Shown: one piece after another, positions 20,601-30,165 of the stretch
How the letters are laid out: every line of letters starts with the position of its first letter
Numbering within the stretch: position 1 is the stretch's first letter
NCBI RefSeq assembly: GCF_002162135.1
Contig: NZ_CP021382.1
Location: forward strand, 2,230,001-2,294,000
Direction: 5' to 3'
DNA: 64,000 bases
From: Cellvibrio sp. PSBB006
Lineage (GTDB): Bacteria; Pseudomonadota; Gammaproteobacteria; Pseudomonadales; Cellvibrionaceae
Made by a program: the position numbers and the translations under genes
Notes under the pieces: model-generated
What the model was told of the DNA's origin: nothing
Databases searched by the model: none
The model's input: the letters and a program-made list of their open reading frames with translations, nothing else

Positions 20601-21995
20601 ATCAGAATCATCCGCTGAAAAATCCTCACTTACCGATTGACCTGATAAGTATCGCAGTGACTCCAAGAAAATTTCACTTTGAGGATTCCCCCAGTTAGTG
20701 CAATGCCCATTATTAAATGAGCTGCGGGACCATAAACAACCATCGCTTCCGCCTGAATCAACGCCATGACCACCGTTATGATAGGTCCCATCGTCAAAGC
20801 GGTAGCCATATATCCGCAGCAAATCCAATGTTTGAATTATTCCATAATGTGTTTCGTCATTGTCCGGACGAACAAAAGTGCCATTCGCATTTATTTCGTC
20901 TGTCATAACACCAATTTGTTTGCGCAGCACACCACCCGACTTATTATTTACATAAGACCCAGTCATCAAGCCGAACTGAATCAGGCCAGTCGCCCCGTAT
21001 TCTTGCAAGAGCCCAATGGGTTTCCACTTGCCATTATACGCAGCGCAATTTTCATTATTTTCATCACCGATCAAGCCCGCCACACATACCCTAACTCGAG
21101 TTCTGAAGTCGCTACTGCCTAGACGTCGACTGTTATCTCCACTACCCTCCGGACTAGATGTATGCGCCTTAATACCACTTGAATCTGGGTCGTTGTCATT
21201 GCTTGCTGTACCCCACCGGCATTGCCATCTTTCGTTACTTGCCCACAACGAATAGTTGCCTCGCGCAACTCTCATTCGAGGCAGGCCTGTGTCCTCCTGT
21301 GATAAATTGTCACGATCTGTTGGCTCTGTTGTATTACAAATAGTGATACCTGAATTATTGTTATCGGCACCCATAGTGACGCTGTTACTTGAGTCAAATG
21401 GAGTTAATTTATCAATATCGGTGCCGTTATAATATTTTGCAAATGAGTGGGCATCCTGCGGCAAAAAGGCTCGCTCTAGCACAGTTAAGTCAGCCGTATC
21501 GCCATCAGATGATCTCATGCCGCCATATAGAATTTTTCGTACAGCGTCCATTCGTGTCATAGTCGCCCAGTTTAAAAAATTACCACTCCACTCGCTTCCC
21601 GAATTGGTGTTGCCCGAAAAATTGCAATACTTATCATCATCTGCGAATCGAGTCGGATTGAAGCGATTCTGATTCGAGTTATAAACGTAACACTTCGCGC
21701 TATCAAAATATCCATAATAGTCGTAGGCGTGGATATAAGTTGTATCCGCCCTTCCATCTCTCACCCCACCCGTAGCATTAGTGATATCCGAATAGTCATC
21801 ATAAAGCTTAAAAAATAACTGATGGTCACGTGACATGTTCAACATCATAATTGGACGCACAGGTTGCGCCAGGAACAACGGGTCTTGGGCAGGAGCAGAC
21901 ATCACACCATGTGTTGTTATGATGGATAAGAGGCCCGTCATCAATGACAACCCGAACTTATGATTGACGATTCCGAAAAACTTTTGCCAACTCAT
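17610..21995 (-). CDS. pilY1: Type IV pilus tip adhesin PilY1
   Basis: Large secreted adhesin of 1461 aa at the pilus tip, involved in pilus extension, surface sensing and calcium response. The N-terminus carries a signal-type hydrophobic stretch (about 15-33). The middle is variable and rich in Asn, Asp, Ser and Thr with many Cys. The conserved C-terminal beta-propeller starts near residue 1000 (RTPHVFVGANDGMLHALNAT) and includes AGDLNGYMWKFDLSD at the site where PilY1 proteins have a metal-binding loop. It ends with the family-like SWRQLR. It is larger than the roughly 1160 aa P. aeruginosa protein, mainly in the variable half. Confidence 0.92.
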   Translation of the reverse strand: MSWQKFFGIVNHKFGLSLMTGLLSIITTHGVMSAPAQDPLFLAQPVRPIMMLNMSRDHQLFFKLYDDYSDITNATGGVRDGRADTTYIHAYDYYGYFDSAKCYVYNSNQNRFNPTRFADDDKYCNFSGNTNSGSEWSGNFLNWATMTRMDAVRKILYGGMRSSDGDTADLTVLERAFLPQDAHSFAKYYNGTDIDKLTPFDSSNSVTMGADNNNSGITICNTTEPTDRDNLSQEDTGLPRMRVARGNYSLWASNERWQCRWGTASNDNDPDSSGIKAHTSSPEGSGDNSRRLGSSDFRTRVRVCVAGLIGDENNENCAAYNGKWKPIGLLQEYGATGLIQFGLMTGSYVNNKSGGVLRKQIGVMTDEINANGTFVRPDNDETHYGIIQTLDLLRIYGYRFDDGTYHNGGHGVDSGGSDGCLWSRSSFNNGHCTNWGNPQSEIFLESLRYLSGQSVSEDFSADDSDRIEGLNTAAWGTPPITNDNYCAPLSVIQFNASTSSFDGDELDAEDIGLADVSAATNVVGTAEGINNQSYFIGSNGTNTDQLCTAKTVANLANASGTCPDAPRLEGSYKIAGLAHYARTTGIPLEGVTRGTGRQKVRTYGVALAPAVPRVIVKVPGTGGSSGVAEKTVTILPACRNINSTLTTPANCALVDFKIVDQQFDVEVNDETANTGKLYVNWEDSEQGGDFDQDMWGVIDYVVTNTEVTVTTQVIAQSTGDPMGFGYVISGTTNDGFHVHSGVNSFTYGESCTTTDGSRCTCRTSGTAGPCNSSHADARHQEYTIGTSTAKLLEQPLYYAAKWGGYVDDAATNEQIAAASPETYFFATDPRQLEASLRNAFASVADSIGSASAVATNSTRLSEGSFLYQARFNSKDWSGELLAYEFDEQGEVDGQAISTNDTLHSGVINSTTRTVFTYDGAEKVNFEWANLSDTQKNYLQDGGSEELGQSRVNWLRGAVVDGLRVREKSGNNERLMGDIVNSSPVYLGGTDMRYDRLPGTAGSSYRTFLAAKRERTPHVFVGANDGMLHALNATNLQETFAYVPAGVYPKLASITKVGYGRGGTGNPHQYLVDGPIAIGDAYLDGEWKSIIVGTLGAGGKGVFGLDVTNPASPEVLFEINNIPNLGFVTGSPFIVPLKSGDGIRWAAVFGNGYEAGSSSLFWVDLESGEANAIIASASGSGLSAPELLPNTSGVVVAAYAGDLNGYMWKFDLSDADSDNWDAVALFRAMTPGQNPQPQPITAPPTLGLNAVKNNSVMVYFGTGQYAYQSDNTANVPVQSFYAIVDKGEQVTGRESLHQKTIVAANGNRTIANNEVSWSTVDGWYMDFPTQGERITTKPLLLFDKLIFASLIPSAIPCEFGGSSWIMEVPAVGDKYTSHTILDGNVFNQFLILGDLGFGVLNPQDPSQEPGEGGEVGEGEVTSCGSGEFPAKILAVGSNGELTSEDGCGSIAMLGRMSWRQLR

Positions 21996-22013
21996 ACAAG
22001 GTGCTCCGATGTT

Positions 22014-22577
22014 TTAATTCAGTGTTTTATAGGTGGATTGGACCACAGCCTCTGCCGTGGAAGAAATCCCCGTGCTGTAGCTACTGACGCGGAAAAATTC
22101 AGGTTCGGGAACATCCTCCATACTACCCACACCAATTCCGCTGCTATCCGCTCCCGCTATTTTCCCTATAGGAGTAATAATCCGTTCTATTACATAGCGG
22201 GGTGTACCAACCTGTTCAATTTCAGGTGCAGCAATAGAACTACCCTCAGCTACCCAATCATCCGCATCCCAATCCTGTATAGGGGCTTTGGTTGAGGTCG
22301 GCAGCTGCAAGTCAGTCCATAATCCATCGCCGTTAAATGCTGACGTTTTTGATACCGAATTTATTGTCGACTCACCCACTCGAAGCCCCGCTTCAGCCCC
22401 TTGAAATGACAAATTCATGTCTCGCATATTACCCGCCATAATTTCCTGCATGCCACTACCTCGTACCGCAGCAAGTCCCACGATAGTAATCAGCAGCACC
22501 ATAATTAATCCAACGATTAGTACTGCTCCACGCTCTTTTTTTAAGGCGCACTGTTTAATAAAAAGATGGCTTTTCAT
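22014..22577 (-). CDS. pilX: Type IV pilus assembly protein PilX
   Basis: Minor pilin-like protein of 187 aa with the PilX N-terminal domain: ERGAVLIVGLIMVLLITIVG, then MQEIMAGNMRDMNLSFQGAEAG. It has no Glu at +5 in the usual place, as is typical of PilX/GspK-like minor pilins. It lies 18 bases upstream of pilY1 and just after pilW in the operon. Confidence 0.92.
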   Translation of the reverse strand: MKSHLFIKQCALKKERGAVLIVGLIMVLLITIVGLAAVRGSGMQEIMAGNMRDMNLSFQGAEAGLRVGESTINSVSKTSAFNGDGLWTDLQLPTSTKAPIQDWDADDWVAEGSSIAAPEIEQVGTPRYVIERIITPIGKIAGADSSGIGVGSMEDVPEPEFFRVSSYSTGISSTAEAVVQSTYKTLN

Positions 22578-22598
22578 TCACATACTCTCTGTTGAAAC

Positions 22599-23560
22599 TT
22601 ATTGCATATTGCTTCGAATCGCAATGGTGTTTAAAAACACTTGCCGCAACCGCAGGTCAGGTGCTGTTACCTCGGCACCAGCAAAGCTATATTTTTGTCT
22701 CTGCTCCAGAACATTATCGTCCACGCTCGCTATCACCATTTCAATTCGCACACTATTAACATCAGACCACATTGGGGCTGGTGTAGTCGGAACATATCCT
22801 GGTGCACTATTGCTGCCAAACGTAAGCCTCAATCGTTCCACCCCCTCAAGAAGCTCTTGCCCATCCTCACCGTCGACGCTCTGCCATAAACTGGGTCTAG
22901 CTGCATCAGCGGTACTGGGTGCAATGTAATATACATAAGTCCTTACCGGCACGAGCTCTGCGCCTGTAGTAAAATTATCTGCTGCTATAACACCACCACC
23001 AATCTTTAATGTTGTCTCACCACTGGATGTTAACTGGTTAACCAGAAAAACTCTGGTGTCGATGCAATCTGAAGCTGCGACAACATCGCCTACGCATATC
23101 CCACTACTGCAGTTATCTTCTATATCTGAATCTATGACTTGAGCGGAAAAACTATTTACTTCGTTAGAGCCAGCCGCTAATAGTGGTACTCGATCTGCTG
23201 TGCGAACCACTAATATATCGGACCCTGCAATCGGGGCAGGAGACAAATTGATACCCCCAGGCACAGTGGCAAACCCTTGGATGCCCTCCGCAAAGTCTCG
23301 GTGGAATCCTGCCACATTACCTGCTGTGTCAGAGAAAGCCCCGAACGACTCGTGCATCCCATGTATCCCGCCATTCTTATATCTCGCGCCATAAACTCCA
23401 CAGCCAGACGTCCGGTTTCCTGAACACGAGACATAGCTTGTTGAGTAGCAAAAGTCACTCTGCTGGACAAAAATACCTGAATAACTCCCGCCATCAGTAT
23501 TAGCCCGAGCGTAATTGCAATCATCAATTCAATTAATGATAATCCTGCTTGCTTCCGCAT
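22599..23560 (-). pseudogene. pilW: Minor pilin PilW, split by a frameshift
   Basis: Two overlapping frames give one PilW. The first (from 23560) holds the prepilin leader and helix MRKQAGLSLIELMIAITLGL and runs through FMARDIRMAGYMGC. The second (to 22599) carries the remainder, ESFGAFSDTAGNVAGFH to the conserved end RLRQVFLNTIAIRSNMQ. The join is at about 23351-23357, where one extra base (for example TGCCAC instead of TGCAC) would restore a single frame of about 320 aa. Both halves look well conserved, so this is either a recent one-base deletion or a sequencing error. Unrepaired, the product stops after 116 aa. The first start is at 23560, 12 bases past pilV. Confidence 0.8.
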
Positions 23561-23572
23561 AAATGGAATCTC

Positions 23573-23953
23573 TTAGATACGCGTTGTGTAAGTAAAAGTT
23601 GAACTCTCACCACCTTCATTTAGCCCGTCCTGCTCCGCCCATGTAATAGTCACAGTACATACGCGACCATCACAATCGACATTTGCGACACCGCCTGGAA
23701 GAGATGCAACCATAGCAGCTCTGTCACTCTCACCAGGCTCAACAACAGCGCCGGTTACCGGACTGTTGATTCTCATTTGGTCGAGCATATCGTAGGCAAT
23801 AATATTTGCTTGTGATCGCAAATAGGCACTGTGGTTATAGTCAAGCGAGCGTGTCTGAAGTGCTGCAATAGCGAGAAGCGAAGTCGCAAGAATCAGAACA
23901 GTAACCAATACCTCAATCAAACTCACACCAGAGTTTTTATCTTTACTGTTCAT
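23573..23953 (-). CDS. pilV: Type IV minor pilin PilV
   Basis: Minor pilin of 126 aa, with prepilin leader MNSKDKNSG and helix VSLIEVLVTVLILATSLLAI, followed by the PilV-typical AALQTRSLDYNHSAYLRSQA. The start at 23953 has GGAGG six bases upstream; a start five codons earlier is possible but lacks one. It overlaps the end of fimU by 11 bases, implying coupled translation. Two Cys (VDCDGRVC) sit near the C-terminus. Confidence 0.9.
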   Translation of the reverse strand: MNSKDKNSGVSLIEVLVTVLILATSLLAIAALQTRSLDYNHSAYLRSQANIIAYDMLDQMRINSPVTGAVVEPGESDRAAMVASLPGGVANVDCDGRVCTVTITWAEQDGLNEGGESSTFTYTTRI

Positions 23954-24503
23954 CTTCGGCCTCCGCACACAAGGCTGCTTTTGAGTTCACCATACCTGAG
24001 ATACCAATGGTGATAGTGCGCGCAGCCTCACCAGAACAATTGGCTTGTTTGGCCGTTGCGCTTATAGGATTTGTAGAGCCGTTAACCTTCGCAAGAATAC
24101 CCATACCAGCAAACCGAATAAAATTCACTGCTGCATTGTCTCGACTAACATTTATTTCGGCATTTCGATTCATATCGTTCCATACGCGCAATACCTCCGA
24201 TACAGTTACTGAATCTGCGGTCTCTGTTGCCCCGTCAACGAATGCAATCCAACCATCTGACCAGTTGTTACCACATGCTGTACCGTCGTCGTTACTTGGG
24301 CAAAGGGAAACGGATGAGCGACGTTTTAGCGCTTCAACACGCGCAAAGTTAAGAGCCGTCACAAACTCTTCTCCAATAGCAACTGAAGTATTCCTTTGAA
24401 TTATTCCAGTAAAGCTAGGCACCGCTATGGCAATGACAATCGCCAACACAGTCAATGTCACCATCAATTCAATTATCGTAAAACCCACTTGATATTTACG
24501 CAT
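23943..24503 (-). CDS. fimU: Minor pilin FimU (GspH/FimT family)
   Basis: A 186-aa GspH/FimT-type minor pilin: prepilin peptide MRKYQVG then FTIIELMVTLTVLAIVIAIA, and the GspH core NFARVEALKRRSSVSLCPS…WSDGWIAFVD. In P. aeruginosa the gene directly before pilV is fimU, so I use that name; fimT is the closest alternative. First gene of the minor-pilin operon, divergent from the fimT-like gene at 24811. Confidence 0.85.
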   Translation of the reverse strand: MRKYQVGFTIIELMVTLTVLAIVIAIAVPSFTGIIQRNTSVAIGEEFVTALNFARVEALKRRSSVSLCPSNDDGTACGNNWSDGWIAFVDGATETADSVTVSEVLRVWNDMNRNAEINVSRDNAAVNFIRFAGMGILAKVNGSTNPISATAKQANCSGEAARTITIGISGMVNSKAALCAEAEDEQ

Positions 24504-24810
24504 AAACTCTATTCACCTAAAGTCTGGAACCCGGTTTTTAACTGCGCCACTATACCCATTCACACAGAAATTAAAGAATAAACCTGTCACCAATTTATGT
24601 AGAATCCGTCATAAAACCTGCTGAAAAAGGCTGGACGCATGGTTCTTCGATGTTTATATTGGCCCACGCTATCACAAGCTGCTTGGTGTAGAGCAGTTTC
24701 AACGATACGCGGTCAACAGGGATGAATGAACGGCAGGACGACCACGGGCTGTGGATAGGCTGCGGTTAAATTGTCTCGTAACTTACTGTTTTTTCAAGGA
24801 TGATTGTCTT
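24504..24810. other. Divergent intergenic region between minor pilin genes
   Basis: About 307 bp with the promoters of fimU (minus) and the fimT-like gene (plus). A plus-strand open frame of 34 codons (24625-24729) reads …AWFFDVYIGPRYHKLLG… and ends with a stop; it has no start codon or ribosome site and looks like a gene remnant, but I do not recognise its parent. No other structure is seen. Confidence 0.4.
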
Positions 24811-25335
24811 ATGCCGGCACGCGGTTTTACGCTTTTTGAGTTATTAGTCACCCTCCTTATTTTGGTATTACTTCTCACGATAGGTGTGCCAAGCCTCTCG
24901 CATCAGATTCAAAATACCCGTACTCAAGCTGCTTTACAGGACTTGCTTCAGTCAGTGCAGCACGCCCGTACACTCGCTGTCAGCCAGAATCAGCGCGCGA
25001 CATTAGTGCATAAAGGAAGCTGGGGGGATGGATGGGAGCTTTTTATTGACGCAAACAATAACGGAATACGCGATGGCAACGAGGCACTTATTTTTGAAGG
25101 AACACAACCGGAAGGAGTAAAAGTGTATTCCAATGGTCCAGTTCGGGATTACATTTCCTTCATCGGCACCGGCGAAAGCAGGAAGGTTGGCCGCGCTAAT
25201 GGTGGCAGCTTTCAAGCTGGGACCCTGCGTGTTTGCCCTGAAAACGAAGGTGATGGCTTCCAACTGGTACTTGCCCGTAGCGGCAGGATGCGTATCGAAT
25301 CCGTTTCAGCTGATACATGTGTAGCTTTTAATTAA
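24811..25335 (+). CDS. fimT: Pseudopilin of the GspH/FimT family
   Basis: A 174-aa prepilin: short leader MPARG, then FTLFELLVTLLILVLLLTIG with Glu at +5, followed by the GspH domain (HARTLAVSQNQRATLVHKG…WGDGWELFIDANNNGIRDGNE). The start at 24811 is chosen because it gives the normal five-residue leader; AAGGA lies ten bases upstream. The frame extends 20 codons further up without a pilin feature. Position matches fimT of pseudomonads, but here it faces away from fimU. Confidence 0.85.
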   Translation: MPARGFTLFELLVTLLILVLLLTIGVPSLSHQIQNTRTQAALQDLLQSVQHARTLAVSQNQRATLVHKGSWGDGWELFIDANNNGIRDGNEALIFEGTQPEGVKVYSNGPVRDYISFIGTGESRKVGRANGGSFQAGTLRVCPENEGDGFQLVLARSGRMRIESVSADTCVAFN

Positions 25336-25372
25336 TGCTGCACAAATCAGAAATCCCGTTGAGCCGGTGCCT

Positions 25373-25397
25373 CTTTTTTAGCCCCACCCTAAAAAAG
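25373..25397. terminator. Bidirectional A/T-rich terminator
   Basis: Stem CTTTTTTAG / CTAAAAAAG with a GC-rich seven-base loop, between the convergent fimT-like gene and ispH. T-runs are part of the stem in both directions. Confidence 0.6.
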
Positions 25398-25410
25398 CTC
25401 TATGCCGGAT

Positions 25411-26358
25411 TTATCCGACTTCCTGACTACGCAACGCTTTAGGCAATGAAAAGCTGATATTTTCAGGAATCCCCGGCAGCTCTTGCGGCGCCTTGGCGCC
25501 GTGGGCGCACAACCGCTCGATGACTTGTTGCACCAAAACTTCGGGGGCGGATGCGCCCGCAGTGATGCCGATACTGGCTTTATCCTGCAACCATTCGCAA
25601 CGAATATCATCCGGGCCGTCAATCAGATAAGCCTCGGTACCGCACCGCTCCGCCAATTCGCGCAGACGATTGGAGTTGGAGCTGGTGGGCGATCCGACAA
25701 CTAATACCAAGTCGCACTCCAAAGCTAACTGACGTACAGCGTCCTGGCGGTTGGTGGTGGCATAGCAGATGTCATTTTTGCGCGGGCCCTGGATGCTGGG
25801 GAATTTTTCACGCAGGGCATCGATAACCTTGGCTGTATCATCCATGGACAATGTTGTTTGAGTGACGTACGCCAAAGCATCAGGGTTTTTTACTTGCAGA
25901 CGAGCAACATCCTCTTCATCTTCAACAAGGTATATCTCGCCGCCGTTCCTGTTGTCGTATTGCCCCATGGTGCCTTCAACTTCCGGATGGCCTTCATGGC
26001 CAATCAGGATGCACTCACGACCTTCACGGCTGTAACGCATCACTTCCATATGCACCTTGGTGACGAGCGGACAGGTAGCATCGAAAACCTGGAGGCTGCG
26101 CCGCTTCGCTTCTTGCTGTACTGCTTGTGAAACACCGTGGGCACTGAAGATGACAATGACATCATCCGGCACCTGATCCAGCTCATCGACAAACACAGCA
26201 CCGCGCTCGCGTAGCGAATCCACCACAAATTTGTTATGTACCACTTCGTGGCGCACATAAATCGGAGCGCCAAACACGTCGAGCGCACGATTCACAATGT
26301 CGATGGCTCGATCAACACCGGCACAAAAGCCGCGCGGATTGGCAAGTTTAATTTGCAT
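25411..26358 (-). CDS. ispH: 4-hydroxy-3-methylbut-2-enyl diphosphate reductase
   Basis: Fe-S enzyme of the last MEP-pathway step, giving IPP and DMAPP. The three cluster cysteines are visible: [21 protein letters not shown] and [12 protein letters not shown]. Active-site SxN appears as [10 protein letters not shown]. Length of 315 aa is standard. Last gene of the ribF-ileS-lspA-fkpB-ispH run, four bases after fkpB. Confidence 0.97.
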   Translation of the reverse strand: MQIKLANPRGFCAGVDRAIDIVNRALDVFGAPIYVRHEVVHNKFVVDSLRERGAVFVDELDQVPDDVIVIFSAHGVSQAVQQEAKRRSLQVFDATCPLVTKVHMEVMRYSREGRECILIGHEGHPEVEGTMGQYDNRNGGEIYLVEDEEDVARLQVKNPDALAYVTQTTLSMDDTAKVIDALREKFPSIQGPRKNDICYATTNRQDAVRQLALECDLVLVVGSPTSSNSNRLRELAERCGTEAYLIDGPDDIRCEWLQDKASIGITAGASAPEVLVQQVIERLCAHGAKAPQELPGIPENISFSLPKALRSQEVG

Positions 26359-26362
26359 AGTG

Positions 26363-26812
26363 TCAATGTACCTGTGCAGGTTCTATACGCAAGATGGCCA
26401 CATCAAACAGGATGTCGCGGCCCGCCAGTGGATGATTGAAATCAACAATAACCCGCTCATCATCAAAACGTTGTACAACACCGGGTAATTCAGTTTTCTG
26501 CGCGTCAGCGAATGACAACATCAGCCCCTCGCTTAATTCGATATCCTCACTGAACTGATCCCGTGCGATTTCCTGAATATTGTTAGGGTTACGCTGGCCG
26601 AAGCCCTCTTCCGGCTTAATCAAAAAAGTGTCGCGATCACCCTCCTGCATGCCGAAGATGGCTTTTTCAAACCCCACCAATAAACTGCCGTCACCCACGG
26701 TAAAAGTAGCGGGATCGCGTTCAAAATTGGAGTCAATTACATCCCCATTCGCGAGCGTCAGCGAAAAATGCAAAGTGACTTTTGTACCTGGTCCGACGGT
26801 TAATTCACGCAT
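26363..26812 (-). CDS. fkpB: FKBP-type peptidyl-prolyl isomerase (SlpA type)
   Basis: A 149-aa cytoplasmic FKBP-fold isomerase/chaperone of the SlpA/SlyD class. Family elements: [35 protein letters not shown], and the insert-in-flap region starting KPEEGFGQ. It lacks the His-rich metal tail of SlyD. Its start overlaps the end of lspA by eight bases. Confidence 0.93.
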   Translation of the reverse strand: MRELTVGPGTKVTLHFSLTLANGDVIDSNFERDPATFTVGDGSLLVGFEKAIFGMQEGDRDTFLIKPEEGFGQRNPNNIQEIARDQFSEDIELSEGLMLSFADAQKTELPGVVQRFDDERVIVDFNHPLAGRDILFDVAILRIEPAQVH

Positions 26813-27302
26813 TGACTGGCTTTTCCTTGGTGAAAATCATATCGGCAATCAACAGAATGGCGCCTAGGGTAATGGCAGAATCTGCCAGATTAAAAGCAGG
26901 CCAATAGTAATCCTGATAATGCACCACAATAAAGTCGACAACATGGCCCAAGACAACACGATCATAAACATTGCCAATGGCGCCACCGAGGATCATCGTT
27001 AAACCGAAAGCTTCCAGTTTTTTGGTGGCCGCGATGCGCGCAATCCATACAACCAGTACCGCACTTACAACAATGGCCACCGCCGTAAAAAACCATCGCT
27101 GCCAACCACCGGCATCACTCAAAAAGCTGAAGGCTGCGCCCGGGTTATAACGCAAGGTAAAATTAAAAAACGAGGTAAACACCACCGGCTCATTGTACGT
27201 CAATACGGCTTCGACCCAGTGCTTGCTGATTTGATCCAGCACAATCACCAGGAGTGCCAGGCCATACCAACGCCAGGCTTGAGCAGGAACTTTATTCAAC
27301 AT
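26805..27302 (-). CDS. lspA: Lipoprotein signal peptidase
   Basis: Inner-membrane aspartyl protease (signal peptidase II) that cleaves prolipoproteins after lipidation; it would process BamD and the lipoprotein esterase in this window. Four transmembrane segments in 165 aa. The two catalytic Asp are in GNVYDRVVLGHVVDF and FNLADSAIT. It lies between ileS and fkpB. Confidence 0.96.
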   Translation of the reverse strand: MLNKVPAQAWRWYGLALLVIVLDQISKHWVEAVLTYNEPVVFTSFFNFTLRYNPGAAFSFLSDAGGWQRWFFTAVAIVVSAVLVVWIARIAATKKLEAFGLTMILGGAIGNVYDRVVLGHVVDFIVVHYQDYYWPAFNLADSAITLGAILLIADMIFTKEKPVNA

Positions 27303-27357
27303 GAATTTTCCCTAGTAACATCATTAAATAGTGAGGCTACATCATTAAGTATTGAGA

Positions 27358-30156
27358 CTATGCAAATTGGCGTTGCTCACCCTTGCCATCCACGTTTTCA
27401 ACACAACGCAGACAAATTTCCAGGTGATTGGCGTTAGCCCCTACATCGGCACGATGATGCCAACAGCGCGCGCACTTGGTGTGGGCAGATTTTTTTACTG
27501 CTACACGTAAACCACTCAGCGCCGTGGCTTCTGCATTATTTGCTTCACTGGCGGGACGAACTTCAGCCGTTGAGGTAATCAATACAAAGCGCAATTCGTT
27601 ACCTAATTCTTGCAGTTTCTGCTGTAAATCCTCATCGCAATAGAGCGTGACTTCCGTGCCCAAGCCACCGCCTACTTCACCGCTGTTGCGCTTGGCTTCC
27701 AGCACTTTATTGACTTCATCCTTCACTTGAGCAACTAAATCCCAATAGCTATCAGCAAATGAGTCGGAGGGCATGGACGGTAAGTTATACCACTCAGCAA
27801 TAAACACAGTTTTATCCCGCTCGCCGGGAATCAATGGCCACATTTCATCCGCAGTAAAGCTGAGAATGGGAGCAATCCAGCGCACCATGGCCTCGATAAT
27901 GTAATGCAACGCCGTTTGTGCTGAACGGCGCGCAAGACTGTCGGCTTTGGTGGTGTACTGACGATCTTTAATAATGTCGAGATAAAACGCCCCTAACTCG
28001 ACCACACAAAAATTGTGCAGCTTTTGGTAAATAAGGTGCAATTGATAATTGTCGTAAGCTTTGATGATCTCTTTTTGCAGTGCAGCGGTACGACCAACAA
28101 TCCAGCGATCCAGTTGCAGCATTTGCTGCATATCCACCGCATGGACAGATGGATCAAAACCGTTGAGGTTCGACAGGATAAAACGCGCCGTGTTGCGAAT
28201 ACGACGATAAGAATCTGCCGTGCGTTTCAGAATTTCATCCGACACACTCATCTCGGTACTGAAGTCCGTTGCCGCTACCCACAGGCGCAATACATCTGCG
28301 CCCAGATCATTCATGACTTTTTGCGGCGGGATAACATTACCAATGGATTTGGACATCTTGCGCCCTTGCGCATCCACCGTGAAACCGTGAGTCAATACGG
28401 TTTTGTAGGGCGGCACGCCGTTGATCGCCATGGACGTTTTCAATGACGACTGAAACCAGCCGCGATGTTGGTCAGAGCCTTCCAAATATAAATCTGCAGG
28501 GAAACGTAACCCGACACGTTGTGCAAGTACGGCGTAGTGCGTTACACCGGAATCAAACCAGACGTCCAGGGTATCGGTAACCTTTGTGTAATCTTTGACA
28601 TCAGCGCCGAGCAATTCAGCCGCATCCAGGTCAAACCAGGCATCCATTCCGTTTTGCTCAACTTTTTGCGCAACGGCCTCTATCAGGCGCGGGGTTTCCG
28701 GATGCAATTCCTGGGTTTCTTTGTGCACAAATAACGCGATGGGAACACCCCAGGTGCGCTGCCGGGAGATACACCAGTCCGGTGAGCTCGCGAGCATGGC
28801 ATCAATGCGCGCCTTACCCCAATCGGGCACCCAACGCACCCCTTCTACGGCTTCAGCAACCTGCTCACGCAAATGGTTTTTACTCATACTGACAAACCAT
28901 TGCGGCGTCGCACGGAAGATCAACGGCGTTTTGGTTCGCCAACAATGTGGAAAGCTATGCGTGATTTTGCCTTGTGTCAGCAACGCTTTGTTTTCTACCA
29001 GCAAGGCGATAACTTTTTCGTCAACCTTGTACACATGATCGCCGGCGAAGATCTCAACATTGGGGCGATAATACCCATTGTCGTCGATATAGTTGAGCGT
29101 AGCTATGTCGTACTTCAAACCAACCGCAAAGTCATCTGCACCATGATCAGGAGCAGTATGAACAAAGCCAGTACCGGCTTCTGTGGTTACGTGGTCGCCC
29201 AGAATAATCGGCACCTGGCGCGCGTAAAAAGGATGTTGCACCTGCAAGTGCTCCAATACGGCACCTTTGCAGTAACCGACAACTTTAAAATCGGCGATGC
29301 CTGCGCGGGCCATCACGCTGAGCAATAAGTTTTCCGCTATTAACAGACGCTCTTCGCCCACCTGAACCGCAACATAATCGATGTCGGCATGCGCACTGAC
29401 GGCTTGGTTAGCAGGTAATGTCCAGGGCGTTGTAGTCCAGATGACGAGCGATATCTGTCCGCGCCCGGTTAATTTACCCAGTACATTTTCAACGGCATCT
29501 TGATCGACAAACGCAAACTTTACGTCGATGGAGAAGGACGTTTTTTCCTGGTATTCCACCTCTGCTTCTGCCAACGCAGAGCCACCCACCACACTCCAGT
29601 AGACCGGCTTGAAACCTTTATGCAGATGGCCATTTTGAGCAATCTTGCCCAAAGCGCGGATGATGTCTGCTTCGAACTTATAATCCATCGTCAGGTAAGG
29701 ATTATCCCAATCCCCGAGCACACCCAGGCGAATAAAATCCTGCTTCTGTCCAGCCACTTGTTTAGCCGCATATTCGCGACATTTTTCACGGAAGGTTTTT
29801 ACATCAACCTTATCGCCAGCTTTGCCGATTTTTTTCTCCACGTTGTGCTCAATAGGCAACCCGTGACAGTCCCACCCTGGGACATAAGGCGCATCAAAGC
29901 CACTCAAGGTACGGCTCTTGACGATGATGTCTTTCAGAATTTTATTGACGGCGTGGCCGATATGAATATCGCCATTGGCGTAGGGCGGACCATCGTGCAG
30001 GATAAATTGCTCGCGACCGGCACGGGCTTGACGAATTTGCTGATAGATATTGTTGCCTTGCCATTGCTTGAGCATTTCGGGCTCACGTTGCGCAAGATTC
30101 GCTTTCATCGCGAAGTCGGTATTGGGCAAATTCAATGTCGCTTTGTAATCAGTCAT
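27358..30156 (-). CDS. ileS: Isoleucyl-tRNA synthetase
   Basis: Class I synthetase charging tRNA-Ile, 932 aa. HIGH motif in [17 protein letters not shown]1 editing domain (about 200-400), KMSKS in [13 protein letters not shown], anticodon-binding domain, and a C-terminal zinc site formed by CARCWHHR and CLRCVENV. It starts nine bases after the ribF stop and is followed by lspA, a common pairing. Confidence 0.98.
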   Translation of the reverse strand: MTDYKATLNLPNTDFAMKANLAQREPEMLKQWQGNNIYQQIRQARAGREQFILHDGPPYANGDIHIGHAVNKILKDIIVKSRTLSGFDAPYVPGWDCHGLPIEHNVEKKIGKAGDKVDVKTFREKCREYAAKQVAGQKQDFIRLGVLGDWDNPYLTMDYKFEADIIRALGKIAQNGHLHKGFKPVYWSVVGGSALAEAEVEYQEKTSFSIDVKFAFVDQDAVENVLGKLTGRGQISLVIWTTTPWTLPANQAVSAHADIDYVAVQVGEERLLIAENLLLSVMARAGIADFKVVGYCKGAVLEHLQVQHPFYARQVPIILGDHVTTEAGTGFVHTAPDHGADDFAVGLKYDIATLNYIDDNGYYRPNVEIFAGDHVYKVDEKVIALLVENKALLTQGKITHSFPHCWRTKTPLIFRATPQWFVSMSKNHLREQVAEAVEGVRWVPDWGKARIDAMLASSPDWCISRQRTWGVPIALFVHKETQELHPETPRLIEAVAQKVEQNGMDAWFDLDAAELLGADVKDYTKVTDTLDVWFDSGVTHYAVLAQRVGLRFPADLYLEGSDQHRGWFQSSLKTSMAINGVPPYKTVLTHGFTVDAQGRKMSKSIGNVIPPQKVMNDLGADVLRLWVAATDFSTEMSVSDEILKRTADSYRRIRNTARFILSNLNGFDPSVHAVDMQQMLQLDRWIVGRTAALQKEIIKAYDNYQLHLIYQKLHNFCVVELGAFYLDIIKDRQYTTKADSLARRSAQTALHYIIEAMVRWIAPILSFTADEMWPLIPGERDKTVFIAEWYNLPSMPSDSFADSYWDLVAQVKDEVNKVLEAKRNSGEVGGGLGTEVTLYCDEDLQQKLQELGNELRFVLITSTAEVRPASEANNAEATALSGLRVAVKKSAHTKCARCWHHRADVGANANHLEICLRCVENVDGKGEQRQFA

Positions 30157-30165
30157 GATCCACGG

